Source: Limnohabitans sp. Rim8
GTDB lineage: Bacteria > Pseudomonadota > Gammaproteobacteria > Burkholderiales > Burkholderiaceae_C
Length of the DNA: 19,110 nucleotides
Assembly: GCA_945877725.1 (NCBI GenBank)
Contig: CAMDXR010000020.1
Location: 1-19,110, forward strand
Direction: 5' to 3'
The notes beneath the pieces were generated by a model. That model was not told the origin of the DNA and made no database searches. It was given only the letters and a program-made list of their open reading frames with translations. A program made the translations under genes and the position numbers. This document shows, in pieces, positions 1-7,930 of this stretch; positions within the stretch are counted from its first letter, which is position 1, and each line of letters opens with the position of its first letter.

Positions 1-190
1 GGGCATTTCCATGATCTGGATTTACGGCATTGGTTATGTCACCGCGGTGGTCATGGCCGTAATGAACCTGAATAAACTCTACCTCTTGCTCACAGGGCGA
101 CTGACCGAGGAAGACCTGGTGATGGTGGTTGAGTCTGAGGATGCGGTGCTGCTTAACACCCTGAAAACCGAAGTGCGAGGTCGGACATGA
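1..190 (+). CDS. dctQ: TRAP transporter small permease (DctQ), C-terminal part only
   Basis: The reading frame is open from base 2 and stops with TGA at 188-190; the gene begins before the window. The roughly 62 visible residues begin with a membrane segment (ISMIWIYGIGYVTAVVMAVM) and end in a charged cytoplasmic tail rich in Glu. This is the usual end of a four-helix DctQ. DctQ pairs with the 12-helix DctM subunit in the inner membrane to form the sodium-coupled translocator that takes substrate from a periplasmic binding protein. The stop overlaps the ATG of dctM in an ATGA arrangement, so the two are probably translationally coupled. The assignment rests mainly on this position; the fragment alone would be weak. 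Confidence 0.85.
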   Translation, partial: GISMIWIYGIGYVTAVVMAVMNLNKLYLLLTGRLTEEDLVMVVESEDAVLLNTLKTEVRGRT

Positions 191-1485
191 CCGTTGCTGT
201 ATTCATACTGAGTTTGCTCGCGGCCATGGCCTTGGGCATGCCCATCGCATATTCCTTGTTGGTCTGCGGCTTGAGTTTGATGGCTTATATGGCCTCGAAC
301 GGCATGATTCATGCCTTCGACAGTCAAATTTTGGCGCAGCGCTTTGTCGACGGTGCCGATAACTTCCCCTTGTTAGCAGTGCCATTTTTCCTGTTGGCCG
401 GTGAGTTCATGAATGCCGGTGGCTTGAGCCGTCGCATCGTCAATTTGGCCATGGCCTGGGTCGGGCATTTCAGGGGCGGTCTCGGTTATGTGGCGGTCAT
501 GGCCGCAGTGATCATGGCTTCTTTGTCAGGTTCAGCAGTGGCCGACACGGCAGCATTGGCCGCCTTGTTAATACCCATGATGAAGCGGGCAGGCTACAAC
601 GTGGGCCGATCAGCAGGCTTGATTGCCTCGGGCGGCATCATTGCGCCGGTGATCCCTCCCTCCATCGGATTCATCATTTTTGGCGTGGCCGCCAACGTGT
701 CGATCACCAAATTGTTCTTGGCGGGCATTGTGCCGGGCATTTTGATGGGTGTGGCCATCGGCCTCACTTGGTGGTGGCTGGCCAAACGCGAAAACGTTCA
801 ACCTGCGCCGCGAATGAATTTGACCGATAAATTGAAGGCAACCCGCGAGGGCATCTTGGCGCTTGGTTTGCCGGTTTTCATTATCGGGGGCATGAAATTT
901 GGCATTTTCACGCCCACTGAGGCCGCCGTGGTTGCGGCGGTTTACAGCTTTGTTGTCGGGGCATTCATTTACCGCGAGTTGCAGTGGTCCAAGTTGTACG
1001 GTTTGATTCTTGCAGCCGGAAAAACCACTTCGGTCATCATGTTTTTGGTGGCTGCAGCCATGGTCAGCGCTTGGCTCATCACGGTCGCCAACATCCCCGC
1101 CGAAGTCGCCAAGATGATGGAGCCCTTGATGGGCAATAAAACGCTCTTAATGGTGGTTCTGATGTTGTTGGTGGTGATCGTAGGGACCGCCCTGGATTTC
1201 ACACCCACGGTGTTGATTCTGACGCCGGTGTTGATGCCCTTGGTGATCAAGGCGGGTATAGATCCGGTGTATTTTGGTGTGCTCTTTATCATGAACAACG
1301 CCATTGGCTTGATCACGCCGCCAGTGGGGACGGTACTCAATGTGGTTTGCGGCGTCGCCAAAATAAATATGGACACAGCCTTCAAAGGTGTTTTACCATT
1401 TTTGTTGGCTCAGTTGGGTGTTTTGGCACTCCTGATTGCCTTTCCGAGCATCGTCATTGTTCCCATGAAGTGGATGCTGAGTTGA
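187..1485 (+). CDS. dctM: TRAP transporter large permease (DctM)
   Basis: This 432-residue protein is almost entirely hydrophobic and has the length and motifs of TRAP large permeases: GADNFPLLAVPFFLLAGE near residue 57, the block around ASLSGSAVADTAAL near 110-125, GGIIAPVIPPSIGF near 149-162, GMKFGIFTPTEAAVV near 237-251, and NNAIGLITPPVGTVLNV near 371. DctM is the transport subunit and carries the substrate and Na+ pathway across the inner membrane. It overlaps dctQ by 4 bp and is followed 35 bp later by dctP. It is a close paralogue of the minus-strand DctM at 7927-9210, with a five-residue insertion after the second helix. The substrate cannot be read from the sequence; the acid-sugar dehydratase downstream suggests an aldonate or uronate-type acid. 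Confidence 0.97.
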   Translation: MTVAVFILSLLAAMALGMPIAYSLLVCGLSLMAYMASNGMIHAFDSQILAQRFVDGADNFPLLAVPFFLLAGEFMNAGGLSRRIVNLAMAWVGHFRGGLGYVAVMAAVIMASLSGSAVADTAALAALLIPMMKRAGYNVGRSAGLIASGGIIAPVIPPSIGFIIFGVAANVSITKLFLAGIVPGILMGVAIGLTWWWLAKRENVQPAPRMNLTDKLKATREGILALGLPVFIIGGMKFGIFTPTEAAVVAAVYSFVVGAFIYRELQWSKLYGLILAAGKTTSVIMFLVAAAMVSAWLITVANIPAEVAKMMEPLMGNKTLLMVVLMLLVVIVGTALDFTPTVLILTPVLMPLVIKAGIDPVYFGVLFIMNNAIGLITPPVGTVLNVVCGVAKINMDTAFKGVLPFLLAQLGVLALLIAFPSIVIVPMKWMLS

Positions 1486-1520
1486 TTTCTTAACCCTGTG
1501 TTTTTATAAAGGAGACATTC

Positions 1521-2528
1521 ATGTTGAAACGCAGATATCTGGTGAGCCTCATTGCAAGCTCATTTTTGGTGGCGTCGAGTGCCATGGCGCAGTTTGCTGA
1601 TCGAAACATCAAGTTCACGAACGGCGTGAACGAAGATCACCCGGTCGGTGTGGGCGTTAAAAAGATGCAGGAAATTTTGGCAGCCAAAACCGGCGGAAAG
1701 ATGAAAATTACCGCCTTCTGGGGTGGCTCAGCTGGAGGCGACTTGCCCGCAACGCAAGCGCTGCGAGCTGGCACCCAAGAGATGGTTTGCACCTCCAGCT
1801 CTCCGCTGGTAGGCATTGTCAAAGAATTAGGCGTGTTTGATTTGCCCTTTCTGTTCGCCAACGAAAAAGAGGCTGACGCGGTTCTGGATGGTCCCGCAGG
1901 CAAATTCTTTAATGCCAAGCTTGAGGCGGCCGGTCTGGTGAACTTGGCTTACTGGGAAAACGGGTTCCGTAACCTGACCAACAGCAAGCGACCTGTGACC
2001 AAATTAGAAGATTTTGACGGTGTCAAAGTTCGCGTGATGCAGAACAATATTTTCCTGGACACCTTCAAAACCCTGGGCACCAATGCTGTACCCATGGCTT
2101 TTGGTGAGGTGTTCACTGCATTGGAAACCAAGACCATTGACGGTCAGGAAAATCCGTTCGTGACGATTGAAACTTCCAAATTTAACGAAGTTCAAAGATA
2201 CCTGAGCGTGACCCGCCACGCGTACACCCCATTTTTGGTCTTGTACAGTAAAAAACTGTGGGATCAATTGAATCCTCAAGAACAGGCGGTTTTGCGCGAA
2301 GCGGCAGTTGAGGGACAAAAGGTTCAGCGGGCTGCCAACCGTGCCTTGAATGAAAAATCTCTGACCAGTCTCAAGACCAAAGGCATGCAGGTCAACGAAG
2401 TCAGTTCGGCCGAGCAAAACCGCATTCGTGCCAAAGTAGCTTCTGTGTATGACAAGCACAAAGAATCTATTGGTGCTGACGCCATCAAGGCAGTGCAAGA
2501 CGAGCTGAAAAAAGCACGCGGAGGTTAA
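1521..2528 (+). CDS. dctP: TRAP transporter substrate-binding protein (DctP)
   Basis: This is a 335-residue periplasmic solute-binding protein of the DctP family. A signal peptide is clear: basic start MLKRR, a hydrophobic stretch to about residue 20, and an AMA-Q site that would cleave after residue 23. Typical DctP features follow: AYWENGFRNLTN near 143-154, the carboxylate-binding Arg expected in KVRVMQN (R171), and FGEVFTALETKTIDGQENP near 195-213. It captures the ligand and delivers it to DctQM. The start is supported by a strong Shine-Dalgarno, AAAGGAGA at 1508-1515. The gene is last of the QMP trio and ends 12 bp before an intrinsic terminator. The Arg argues for an acid ligand; its identity is unknown. 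Confidence 0.96.
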   Translation: MLKRRYLVSLIASSFLVASSAMAQFADRNIKFTNGVNEDHPVGVGVKKMQEILAAKTGGKMKITAFWGGSAGGDLPATQALRAGTQEMVCTSSSPLVGIVKELGVFDLPFLFANEKEADAVLDGPAGKFFNAKLEAAGLVNLAYWENGFRNLTNSKRPVTKLEDFDGVKVRVMQNNIFLDTFKTLGTNAVPMAFGEVFTALETKTIDGQENPFVTIETSKFNEVQRYLSVTRHAYTPFLVLYSKKLWDQLNPQEQAVLREAAVEGQKVQRAANRALNEKSLTSLKTKGMQVNEVSSAEQNRIRAKVASVYDKHKESIGADAIKAVQDELKKARGG

Positions 2529-2540
2529 TTCTTCGCATTG

Positions 2541-2572
2541 AACCCCACAGTCCAAAGCTGTGGGGTTTTTTT
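2541..2572 (+). terminator. Intrinsic terminator after plus-strand dctP
   Basis: A 10-bp perfect stem AACCCCACAG / CTGTGGGGTT (2541-2550 and 2558-2567) with a 7-nt loop runs into seven T residues (2566-2572). It lies 12 bp after the dctP stop and 23 bp before the ATG of the dehydratase gene, leaving no obvious room for another promoter. The dehydratase may therefore depend on read-through. Confidence 0.9.
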
Positions 2573-2595
2573 CTGGGTCTGAATTCCTATTTGTC

Positions 2596-3789
2596 ATGAA
2601 AATTACCCAACTTGAAACGATCCGCTTGGATGAATTCCCCAACATCATTTGGGTGAGATTGCACACCGATGAAGGCTTGGTGGGTCTTGGAGAAACTTTC
2701 ATGGGTGCGCAATCTGTGGAAGCCTATCTGCACGAATGGGTGGCCCCGAAGTTGTTGGGTCAAGACCCATTGGCCATTGAGTCCCGAATGCGCGATGTCA
2801 CCGGTTATTTGGGCTGGCGTGGGTCCGGGGTTGAAACCCGTGGCAATTCAGCGGTGGACATCGCTTTGTGGGATATTTTTGGCAAGGCGGCCAACATGCC
2901 CATCTACACGGCCTTAGGGGGCAAAAGCCGAGATGAAATTCGCATTTACAACACCTGCGCCGGGTACCAGTACATCCGCAGCAACGTGAATCAAACCAGT
3001 TCAAATTGGGGTTTGGGCAACAACGCAGGTCCGTACGAAGATTTGCAAGGCTTCTTACACCGGGCAGATGAAGTGGCTGAATCGCTTTTGAGCGAGGGCA
3101 TTACTGGCATGAAAATCTGGCCGTTTGACATGGCTGCAGAAAAGTCACATGGTCAATACATCAGCCCGCAAGACCTCAATACAGCGCTTGAACCGTTCAG
3201 GAAAATCCGCAAGGCTGTGGGTGACAAGATGGACATCATGGTGGAGTTTCACAGTCTGTGGCGGCTGCCCATGGCCCAAAAAATATCGCGCGCCCTGCAA
3301 GAGTTTGATACCTTCTGGCACGAAGATGCGATCCGAATGGACAGCCTTGATTTGCTTAAACAATATGCCGTGGATTGCAAAGCCCTAATTTGTGCCAGCG
3401 AAACACTCAGCTACAAATGGGGGTTTAAGGACTACCTGCAAACCGGTGTAGCGGGTGTCGCGATGCTCGATTTAAGCTGGTGTGGCGGCCTGACCGAGGC
3501 CCGCAAAATTGCGGCCATGGCCGATGCTTGGCAACTGCCCGTAGCACCCCATGATTGCACCGGGCCGGTGGTCTGGGCTGCATCCACCCATTTGTCTTTG
3601 CATGCGCCCAATGCACTCATCCAGGAAAGTGTCCGGGCCTTTTACAGCGGGTGGTACAAAGAATTGGTGACTGAGTTGCCGCAGGTTAAGAACGGCCTGA
3701 TCAGCTTGAATGACAAGCCTGGTTTGGGCTTGGAATTGCTGCCCGATTTGCACAAGCGAGCCGATGCGGTGGTTCGATTCAGTCGCTGA
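2596..3789 (+). CDS. Enolase-superfamily acid-sugar dehydratase (mandelate racemase/galactonate dehydratase type)
   Basis: Numbered from the ATG at 2596 (397 aa), this is a mandelate racemase/muconate lactonizing enzyme family protein. An N-terminal capping domain (1-120) is followed by a TIM barrel. Expected Mg2+ ligands are E217, E243 and E269. H219 (in VEFHS) and H319 (in APHDCTG) are the likely acid/base pair, and E344 (in IQES) lies on strand 8. These are spaced exactly as in E. coli D-galactonate dehydratase, from memory D183/H185/E209/E235/H285/E310, each shifted by +34, with Glu replacing the first Asp. It should abstract the proton alpha to a carboxylate and eliminate water to give a 2-keto-3-deoxy acid. 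The exact sugar acid is not determined. A longer frame from GTG 2560 lies inside the terminator and is unlikely. No convincing Shine-Dalgarno precedes 2596. Confidence 0.88.
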   Translation: MKITQLETIRLDEFPNIIWVRLHTDEGLVGLGETFMGAQSVEAYLHEWVAPKLLGQDPLAIESRMRDVTGYLGWRGSGVETRGNSAVDIALWDIFGKAANMPIYTALGGKSRDEIRIYNTCAGYQYIRSNVNQTSSNWGLGNNAGPYEDLQGFLHRADEVAESLLSEGITGMKIWPFDMAAEKSHGQYISPQDLNTALEPFRKIRKAVGDKMDIMVEFHSLWRLPMAQKISRALQEFDTFWHEDAIRMDSLDLLKQYAVDCKALICASETLSYKWGFKDYLQTGVAGVAMLDLSWCGGLTEARKIAAMADAWQLPVAPHDCTGPVVWAASTHLSLHAPNALIQESVRAFYSGWYKELVTELPQVKNGLISLNDKPGLGLELLPDLHKRADAVVRFSR

Positions 3790-3819
3790 AATTTTTTAGT
3801 TTTTTTAGTTTGACACCCT

Positions 3820-3849
3820 GCTGAAAGTCGCGTGAAAGCGGCTTTCAGC
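3820..3849. repeat. Inverted repeat between convergent gene ends
   Basis: GCTGAAAG (3820-3827) pairs with CTTTCAGC (3842-3849), and an inner CGC/GCG gives a near-continuous hairpin. It lies between the dehydratase stop (3789) and the gnd stop (3878), where the two opposing transcription units meet. Neither side has a proper downstream T tract. The T-rich run TTTTTTAGTTTTTTTAG (3792-3808) is upstream of the hairpin on the plus strand. It may help end transcription or protect 3' ends, but it is not a textbook terminator. Confidence 0.5.
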
Positions 3850-3877
3850 CATCGCCGTGTCGGCATGGATTGATGGA

Positions 3878-5287
3878 TCAATCCCTCCATTGCGTGTGAA
3901 ATTTTCCGGGGCGATCTACGCGCTGGTAGGTGTGCGCTCCAAAATAGTCGCGTTGGGCTTGTAGCAAGTTTGCGGGCAGGCGAGCCGAGCGGTACGCATC
4001 GTAGTAACACAATACGCTCATGAAAGAGGGCAGCGCTATGCCGTGCAAGGCGCCCATGGCAACGACTTCACGAAGGTCTTGTTGGCAGCGTGCCATCACC
4101 TCCGCGAAGTGCTTGTCCATCAGCAAGTTATCTAGGCTGGGAGATCTGACAAGCGCATTTCGAATGTCTTCCAGAAGGCTTGCACGAATGATGCATCCCG
4201 CACGCCAGACTTTAGCCACAGTGTCCATGGGCAAAGCCCATTGGTATTCTTTGTCTGCGGCTTTCAACAGGCAGAAGCCTTGGGCATAGGTACAAATTTT
4301 GGCAGCCAGTAAAGCTTTTTGAATTTGGGCGAGTATCGCTTGTTGATTGCCTGAACTTACAGAGTTGGGGCCTGTCAAGACCTTGGCGGCCAGTACACGC
4401 TCGGGCTTTGATGCGCTCACGGTTCGGGCGAAAACGGCTTGGGTGATGGTGGGCGCTGTAACGCCCAGATCAAGTGCGACTTGACCTGCCCATTTGCCTG
4501 TGCCTTTTTGTTCGGCGGTATCGAGAATCAGATTCACCAGCGCATCACCCGTGTCCGGGTCGGTGTGCGCCAAAATGTCGGCTGTGACGCCCATGAGGTA
4601 ACTGCCCAACTCACCGTGGTTCCATTCTCGGAACACCGCACTCATCTCCGATGGTGACAAGCCCAGCATCTCTTGCATTAACCAATAGGCTTCGCAAATG
4701 GTTTGCATGTCGGCGTATTCGATACCGTTGTGCACCATTTTTACAAAGTGCCCCGCGCCACCAGGACCCATCCATTCACAGCAAGGCTGACCATCTTCGG
4801 CCTTGGCCGCAATGGCTTGCAGTAGAGGGCGTAAAAGAGGCCAAGCTTGAGCAGAACCGCCCGGCATGAGTGCCGGACCTTTCAAAGCCCCTTCTTCTCC
4901 GCCACTGACGCCTGCACCCACAAATAAAATGCCGGACCCTTCCAGTTGCCGAATGCGACGCTGTGTGTCGGTGTAGTGGGTGTTGCCCCCGTCCATCACG
5001 ACATCGCCGGGGCTCAAAAGAGGGACCAAGTCAGCCAGCACGGTATCCACCGCATGACCGGCGGGCACCATCAGCCAAACACGACGTGGTTGGGGCAGAC
5101 TGGCGACCAGTGCTTGTAGCGAGGCAGCGACCTGAACATGCATGCCTTGTGTTCGTTGGCCAAATCGATCGCATTTGTCGGCGTCAAGATCAAATCCACA
5201 GACGGCAAAACCGTTGCAGGCCAGATTGAGCGCCAGATTCTCACCCATCACGCCCAGGCCAACCAGGCCAATATCCATCAACTGCAT
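3878..5287 (-). CDS. gnd: 6-phosphogluconate dehydrogenase, decarboxylating
   Basis: This 469-residue enzyme has the full length of the long-chain bacterial and animal type. It converts 6-phosphogluconate to ribulose 5-phosphate and CO2 in the cytoplasm. Visible features: Rossmann motif GLGVMG (10-15), GVSGGEEGALKGPALMPGG (126-144), KMVHNGIEYADMQ with the expected catalytic K183 and E190, the family signature ILDTAEQKGTGKW (254-266), and the C-terminal QRDYFGAHTYQRVDRPGKFH. The end of strand 2, where NADP enzymes carry Asn-Arg-Ser/Thr, reads D33-L34-D35; this predicts NAD rather than NADP. It is the last gene of the minus-strand operon, 9 bp after the SDR stop, with only a weak ribosome-binding site. 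Its position downstream of gluconokinase fits a catabolic role. Confidence 0.97.
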   Translation of the reverse strand: MQLMDIGLVGLGVMGENLALNLACNGFAVCGFDLDADKCDRFGQRTQGMHVQVAASLQALVASLPQPRRVWLMVPAGHAVDTVLADLVPLLSPGDVVMDGGNTHYTDTQRRIRQLEGSGILFVGAGVSGGEEGALKGPALMPGGSAQAWPLLRPLLQAIAAKAEDGQPCCEWMGPGGAGHFVKMVHNGIEYADMQTICEAYWLMQEMLGLSPSEMSAVFREWNHGELGSYLMGVTADILAHTDPDTGDALVNLILDTAEQKGTGKWAGQVALDLGVTAPTITQAVFARTVSASKPERVLAAKVLTGPNSVSSGNQQAILAQIQKALLAAKICTYAQGFCLLKAADKEYQWALPMDTVAKVWRAGCIIRASLLEDIRNALVRSPSLDNLLMDKHFAEVMARCQQDLREVVAMGALHGIALPSFMSVLCYYDAYRSARLPANLLQAQRDYFGAHTYQRVDRPGKFHTQWRD

Positions 5288-5296
5288 GGTTCGATT

Positions 5297-6046
5297 TCAG
5301 CCTCGGCCGACAAATGGCATGTTGGTGGCCATGACCGTGGTAAACAAAATGTTGGCCGACAGTGGCAGACGAGACATGGTCAGGAAGGTTTCGACCACAG
5401 CTGACATGTCCATCCGCGGTTCGGCTTTGATGGTGCCATCAGCCTGGGGAACGCCTTTGGCCATTTTTTCGGTCATGTCCGAAGCGACGTTGCCAATATC
5501 GATCTGTCCGACAGCGATGCTGAAGGCTCGCCCATCCAGCGAGGCCGCACGGGTCAGACCGGACACCGCATGCTTGGTGGCGGTGTAGGCAATCGAACCA
5601 TAGCGCGGAACATGGGCCGATATAGAGCCATTGTTGATGATGCGGCCCCCTTGTGGGCTCTGTTCTTGCATCAACTTGAAAGCGTGGGAAAGGCAGTAAA
5701 ACGCACCGTTCAGGTTGACATTGACCATGTGACGCCAGTCGTCGCCACTGATGTCACCGGGTAAAGTGGTGGGCAGTGAGATACCGGCGTTGTTGAACAG
5801 CAGATCCAATCGGCCATATTGGGCACGCACCTTGTCGAACAAGGCCTTGACCTGCGCTTCATCGGAGACATCAGTCGGTACGGCCATTGCATTGGCAGCA
5901 TTGGTACCCGCTTTGGCGAGAGTCTCTTGCAGCGCTTCTGTGCGACGGCCAACCAGCACCACTTGCCAGCCTTCCTTGAGTAAACCAAGCGCGCAGGCTT
6001 GACCAATGCCAGAGCTGGCTCCCGTGACGAGGGCAACTTTTTTCAT
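5297..6046 (-). CDS. Short-chain dehydrogenase/reductase, substrate unknown
   Basis: This is a classical SDR of 249 residues from the ATG at 6046. Motifs: cofactor loop TGASSGIG (8-15), NNAG (85-88), N112, S141, Y154 and K158 (YTATK). G33-R34-R35 after strand 2 favours NADP(H). It is a cytoplasmic oxidoreductase, probably acting on a keto-sugar acid or a related carbonyl given its place between idnD and gnd, but the substrate cannot be deduced. The C-terminal half (DIGNVASDMTEKMAKG) differs from IdnO, so it is not a recent duplicate of that gene. An upstream in-frame ATG at 6100 would add 18 residues with no SDR character and would overlap idnD, so it is rejected. The start at 6046 is preceded by a modest GAAAGA. 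Confidence 0.92.
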   Translation of the reverse strand: MKKVALVTGASSGIGQACALGLLKEGWQVVLVGRRTEALQETLAKAGTNAANAMAVPTDVSDEAQVKALFDKVRAQYGRLDLLFNNAGISLPTTLPGDISGDDWRHMVNVNLNGAFYCLSHAFKLMQEQSPQGGRIINNGSISAHVPRYGSIAYTATKHAVSGLTRAASLDGRAFSIAVGQIDIGNVASDMTEKMAKGVPQADGTIKAEPRMDMSAVVETFLTMSRLPLSANILFTTVMATNMPFVGRG

Positions 6047-6080
6047 GCAATGTCTTTCAGATTCTGAGGATGTTGAATTT

Positions 6081-7127
6081 TCAGATGGATGGATCTGCAA
6101 ATGAGATTTGGACCTTCAAAGACTGACTCTTGTCAGCCGCTAATTTAAAGGCCTCGATGGCGCGGTCCACGGGCAAGATGCCGGTAATCACTGGTTTGCC
6201 GTTGACCAGTCCTTCATTCAAGAAGCGGACGGCTGTGGCAAATTCTGCGTGGAAGCGAAAGGTCCCACGCATGTCCACCTCTTTGGCGACGATCTGTGTC
6301 ATGGGCAAGCTGATCTCGCCGCCCATGCCAACGGTGATGAGAACGCCCCGTGGAACAATCACATCCAGACCTGCGCGCAATGCAGCTTCGCTTCCCGAGG
6401 CTTCAAAAACCACATCAAATTGACCTTTGTCGATCTTGTAGGGGGTCAGCGCATCGGCCTGTGTTTTCAGGTTGATCGTTTCGTCCGCACCCATTTCCTT
6501 GGCGCACTTAAGTGGCAAGTCAGCAATGTCGGCAGCCACAATGCGGGCGGCTCCGGCACGGCGCAGGGCCCCGATCAAGAGAGAGCCGATGGGGCCGCAA
6601 CCGGTGACCAAAACTTGTTTGCCCAGCACGCTGCCCGCACGTTGGATGGCATGTAAACCCACAGACAAGGGCTCGGCCAGTGCGGCCTCGGACAAACTCA
6701 GGTGATCCGCGATGGGGTGAGCCTGGTAGCCTTCGATGATGAGTTGCTCACTGAAAGCCCCTTGGATGTGTGGAAACGGCATGGCGCTGCCGTAAAACCG
6801 CATGTTCAGGCAATGGTTGTGTTGTCCTGCTTGGCAAAAGCGGCAATGACCGCATGGGCGGGAGGGCGAGATGGCGATTCGCTGGCCTTTTTTTATACCA
6901 CTCACTCCGACGCCACAACTGTCCACAACACCCGATACTTCGTGCCCCAGCGCAATGGGTTGCTTGATGCGGACGGTGCCAAAACCGCCGTGCTGATAGT
7001 AGTGAAGATCCGATCCGCATATGCCGCCAAAGGCAACATTCACCTTCAGTTGGTGATCTCCTAAGGCGGGAAGTTCGGTGTTTTCGATTCGAAGATCGTT
7101 AGCTGAGTGACAAATAACTGATTTCAT
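6081..7127 (-). CDS. idnD: Zinc-dependent L-idonate 5-dehydrogenase
   Basis: A medium-chain zinc alcohol dehydrogenase of 348 aa that closely tracks E. coli IdnD: GGICGSDLHYYQ (34-45), GHE (61-63), MRFYGSAMPFPH (109-120) and GTFRFHAEF (288-296). It oxidises L-idonate to 5-keto-D-gluconate. The expected catalytic zinc site includes C37, H62 and probably E152; the structural zinc Cys residues are C92, C95, C98 and C106. The nucleotide motif GCGPIG (176-181) with D200 at the end of strand 2 favours NAD+. The start at 7127 is chosen because it has CAGGAAG 7 nt upstream and matches family N-termini; a longer frame to 7307 overlaps idnO and has no homology-like content. D-sorbitol/xylitol dehydrogenase-like activity is possible, but the match to IdnD is better. 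Confidence 0.92.
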   Translation of the reverse strand: MKSVICHSANDLRIENTELPALGDHQLKVNVAFGGICGSDLHYYQHGGFGTVRIKQPIALGHEVSGVVDSCGVGVSGIKKGQRIAISPSRPCGHCRFCQAGQHNHCLNMRFYGSAMPFPHIQGAFSEQLIIEGYQAHPIADHLSLSEAALAEPLSVGLHAIQRAGSVLGKQVLVTGCGPIGSLLIGALRRAGAARIVAADIADLPLKCAKEMGADETINLKTQADALTPYKIDKGQFDVVFEASGSEAALRAGLDVIVPRGVLITVGMGGEISLPMTQIVAKEVDMRGTFRFHAEFATAVRFLNEGLVNGKPVITGILPVDRAIEAFKLAADKSQSLKVQISFADPSI

Positions 7128-7162
7128 GTTGTGCTTCCTGATCGGCGCAATTGAATAAAATT

Positions 7163-7930
7163 TTAGAGCGTGGCCGTGACGCCGCCATCCACATAAAGAA
7201 TGTGACCATTGACGAAACGAGATGCGTCGCTGGCCAAAAAAACCGCAGCGCCACCCAAGTCTTGCACATCGCCCCAACGGCGACTGGGTGTGCGCCCCAC
7301 CAGCCAAGTGCTGAAAGCAGGGTCATCCACGAGTTTCTGATTCAGCTCGGTTTTGAAGTACCCCGGTCCGATACCGTTCACGTTGATGCCAAACTGGCCC
7401 CAATCTATTGCCATGCCTTTGGTCAGCATTTTCACCGCTCCTTTGGTGGCGGTGTAAGGCGCAATGCCCGGACGGCCGAGCTCACTTTGCACCGAGCAAA
7501 TGTTGATGATCTTGCCGCGACCCCTGGGAATCATTTTTTTCGCGACTGCTTGGCCCACGTAATACACGCTGTCCAGGTTGGTCCTCATGATCGTGTGCCA
7601 GTCATCATCCTTGTACTCGTGCAAGGGACCGCGGATCTGCATGCCCGCGTTGTTGACCAATATGTCGATAGGCCCTTCGGCCTCAATCTGTTCAACCGCT
7701 GCGCGCACGTTTTCGGCATCTGTGACATCAAAAACCGAACTGCTGACCGATAAATTGTGCGATCGCAGGGCATCAGCTGCCGCGTTGACTTTGCCAGCCG
7801 TCCGGCCATTCAGAATGACATGGGCACCGGCTTGTGCCAGTGCCTCGGCCAAAGCCAAACCAATACCGGCCGATGAACCCGTGATCAGGGCGCGGCGGCC
7901 TTTTAGTTGAAAGGTTTCCAGAATATTCAT
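7163..7930 (-). CDS. idnO: Gluconate 5-dehydrogenase / 5-ketogluconate reductase
   Basis: This is a 255-aa SDR that resembles E. coli IdnO along its length, including KIINICSVQSELGR (140-153), YTATKGAVKMLTKGM (159-173), GPGYFKTEL (188-196) and a C-terminal RWGDVQDLGGAAVFLASDAS. It interconverts 5-keto-D-gluconate and D-gluconate. Cofactor and catalytic residues: TGSSAGIG (17-24), NNAG (93-96), S146, Y159, K163. N41-G42-R43 after strand 2 fits NADP(H). The start at 7930 forms an ATGA overlap with the dctM stop, favouring translational coupling over the in-frame ATG at 7945. It lies between the transporter genes and idnD, as expected for the second step of L-idonate breakdown. Confidence 0.93.
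   Translation of the reverse strand: MNILETFQLKGRRALITGSSAGIGLALAEALAQAGAHVILNGRTAGKVNAAADALRSHNLSVSSSVFDVTDAENVRAAVEQIEAEGPIDILVNNAGMQIRGPLHEYKDDDWHTIMRTNLDSVYYVGQAVAKKMIPRGRGKIINICSVQSELGRPGIAPYTATKGAVKMLTKGMAIDWGQFGINVNGIGPGYFKTELNQKLVDDPAFSTWLVGRTPSRRWGDVQDLGGAAVFLASDASRFVNGHILYVDGGVTATL

Noticed and set aside
2004..2702. Minus-strand open frame of 232 codons across dctP and the dehydratase start
   Set aside because: It is antisense to two well-supported genes and crosses the intrinsic terminator; no domain is visible.
4029..4042. AGCGCT core within gnd as a third operator
   Set aside because: Only the central 6 bp are symmetric (GGCAGCGCTATGCC); the flanking bases do not match O1 or O2.
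7128..7307. N-terminal extension of the L-idonate dehydrogenase frame up to 7307
   Set aside because: It overlaps the end of idnO, has no homology-like content, and the ATG at 7127 has a good ribosome-binding site and the normal family N-terminus.
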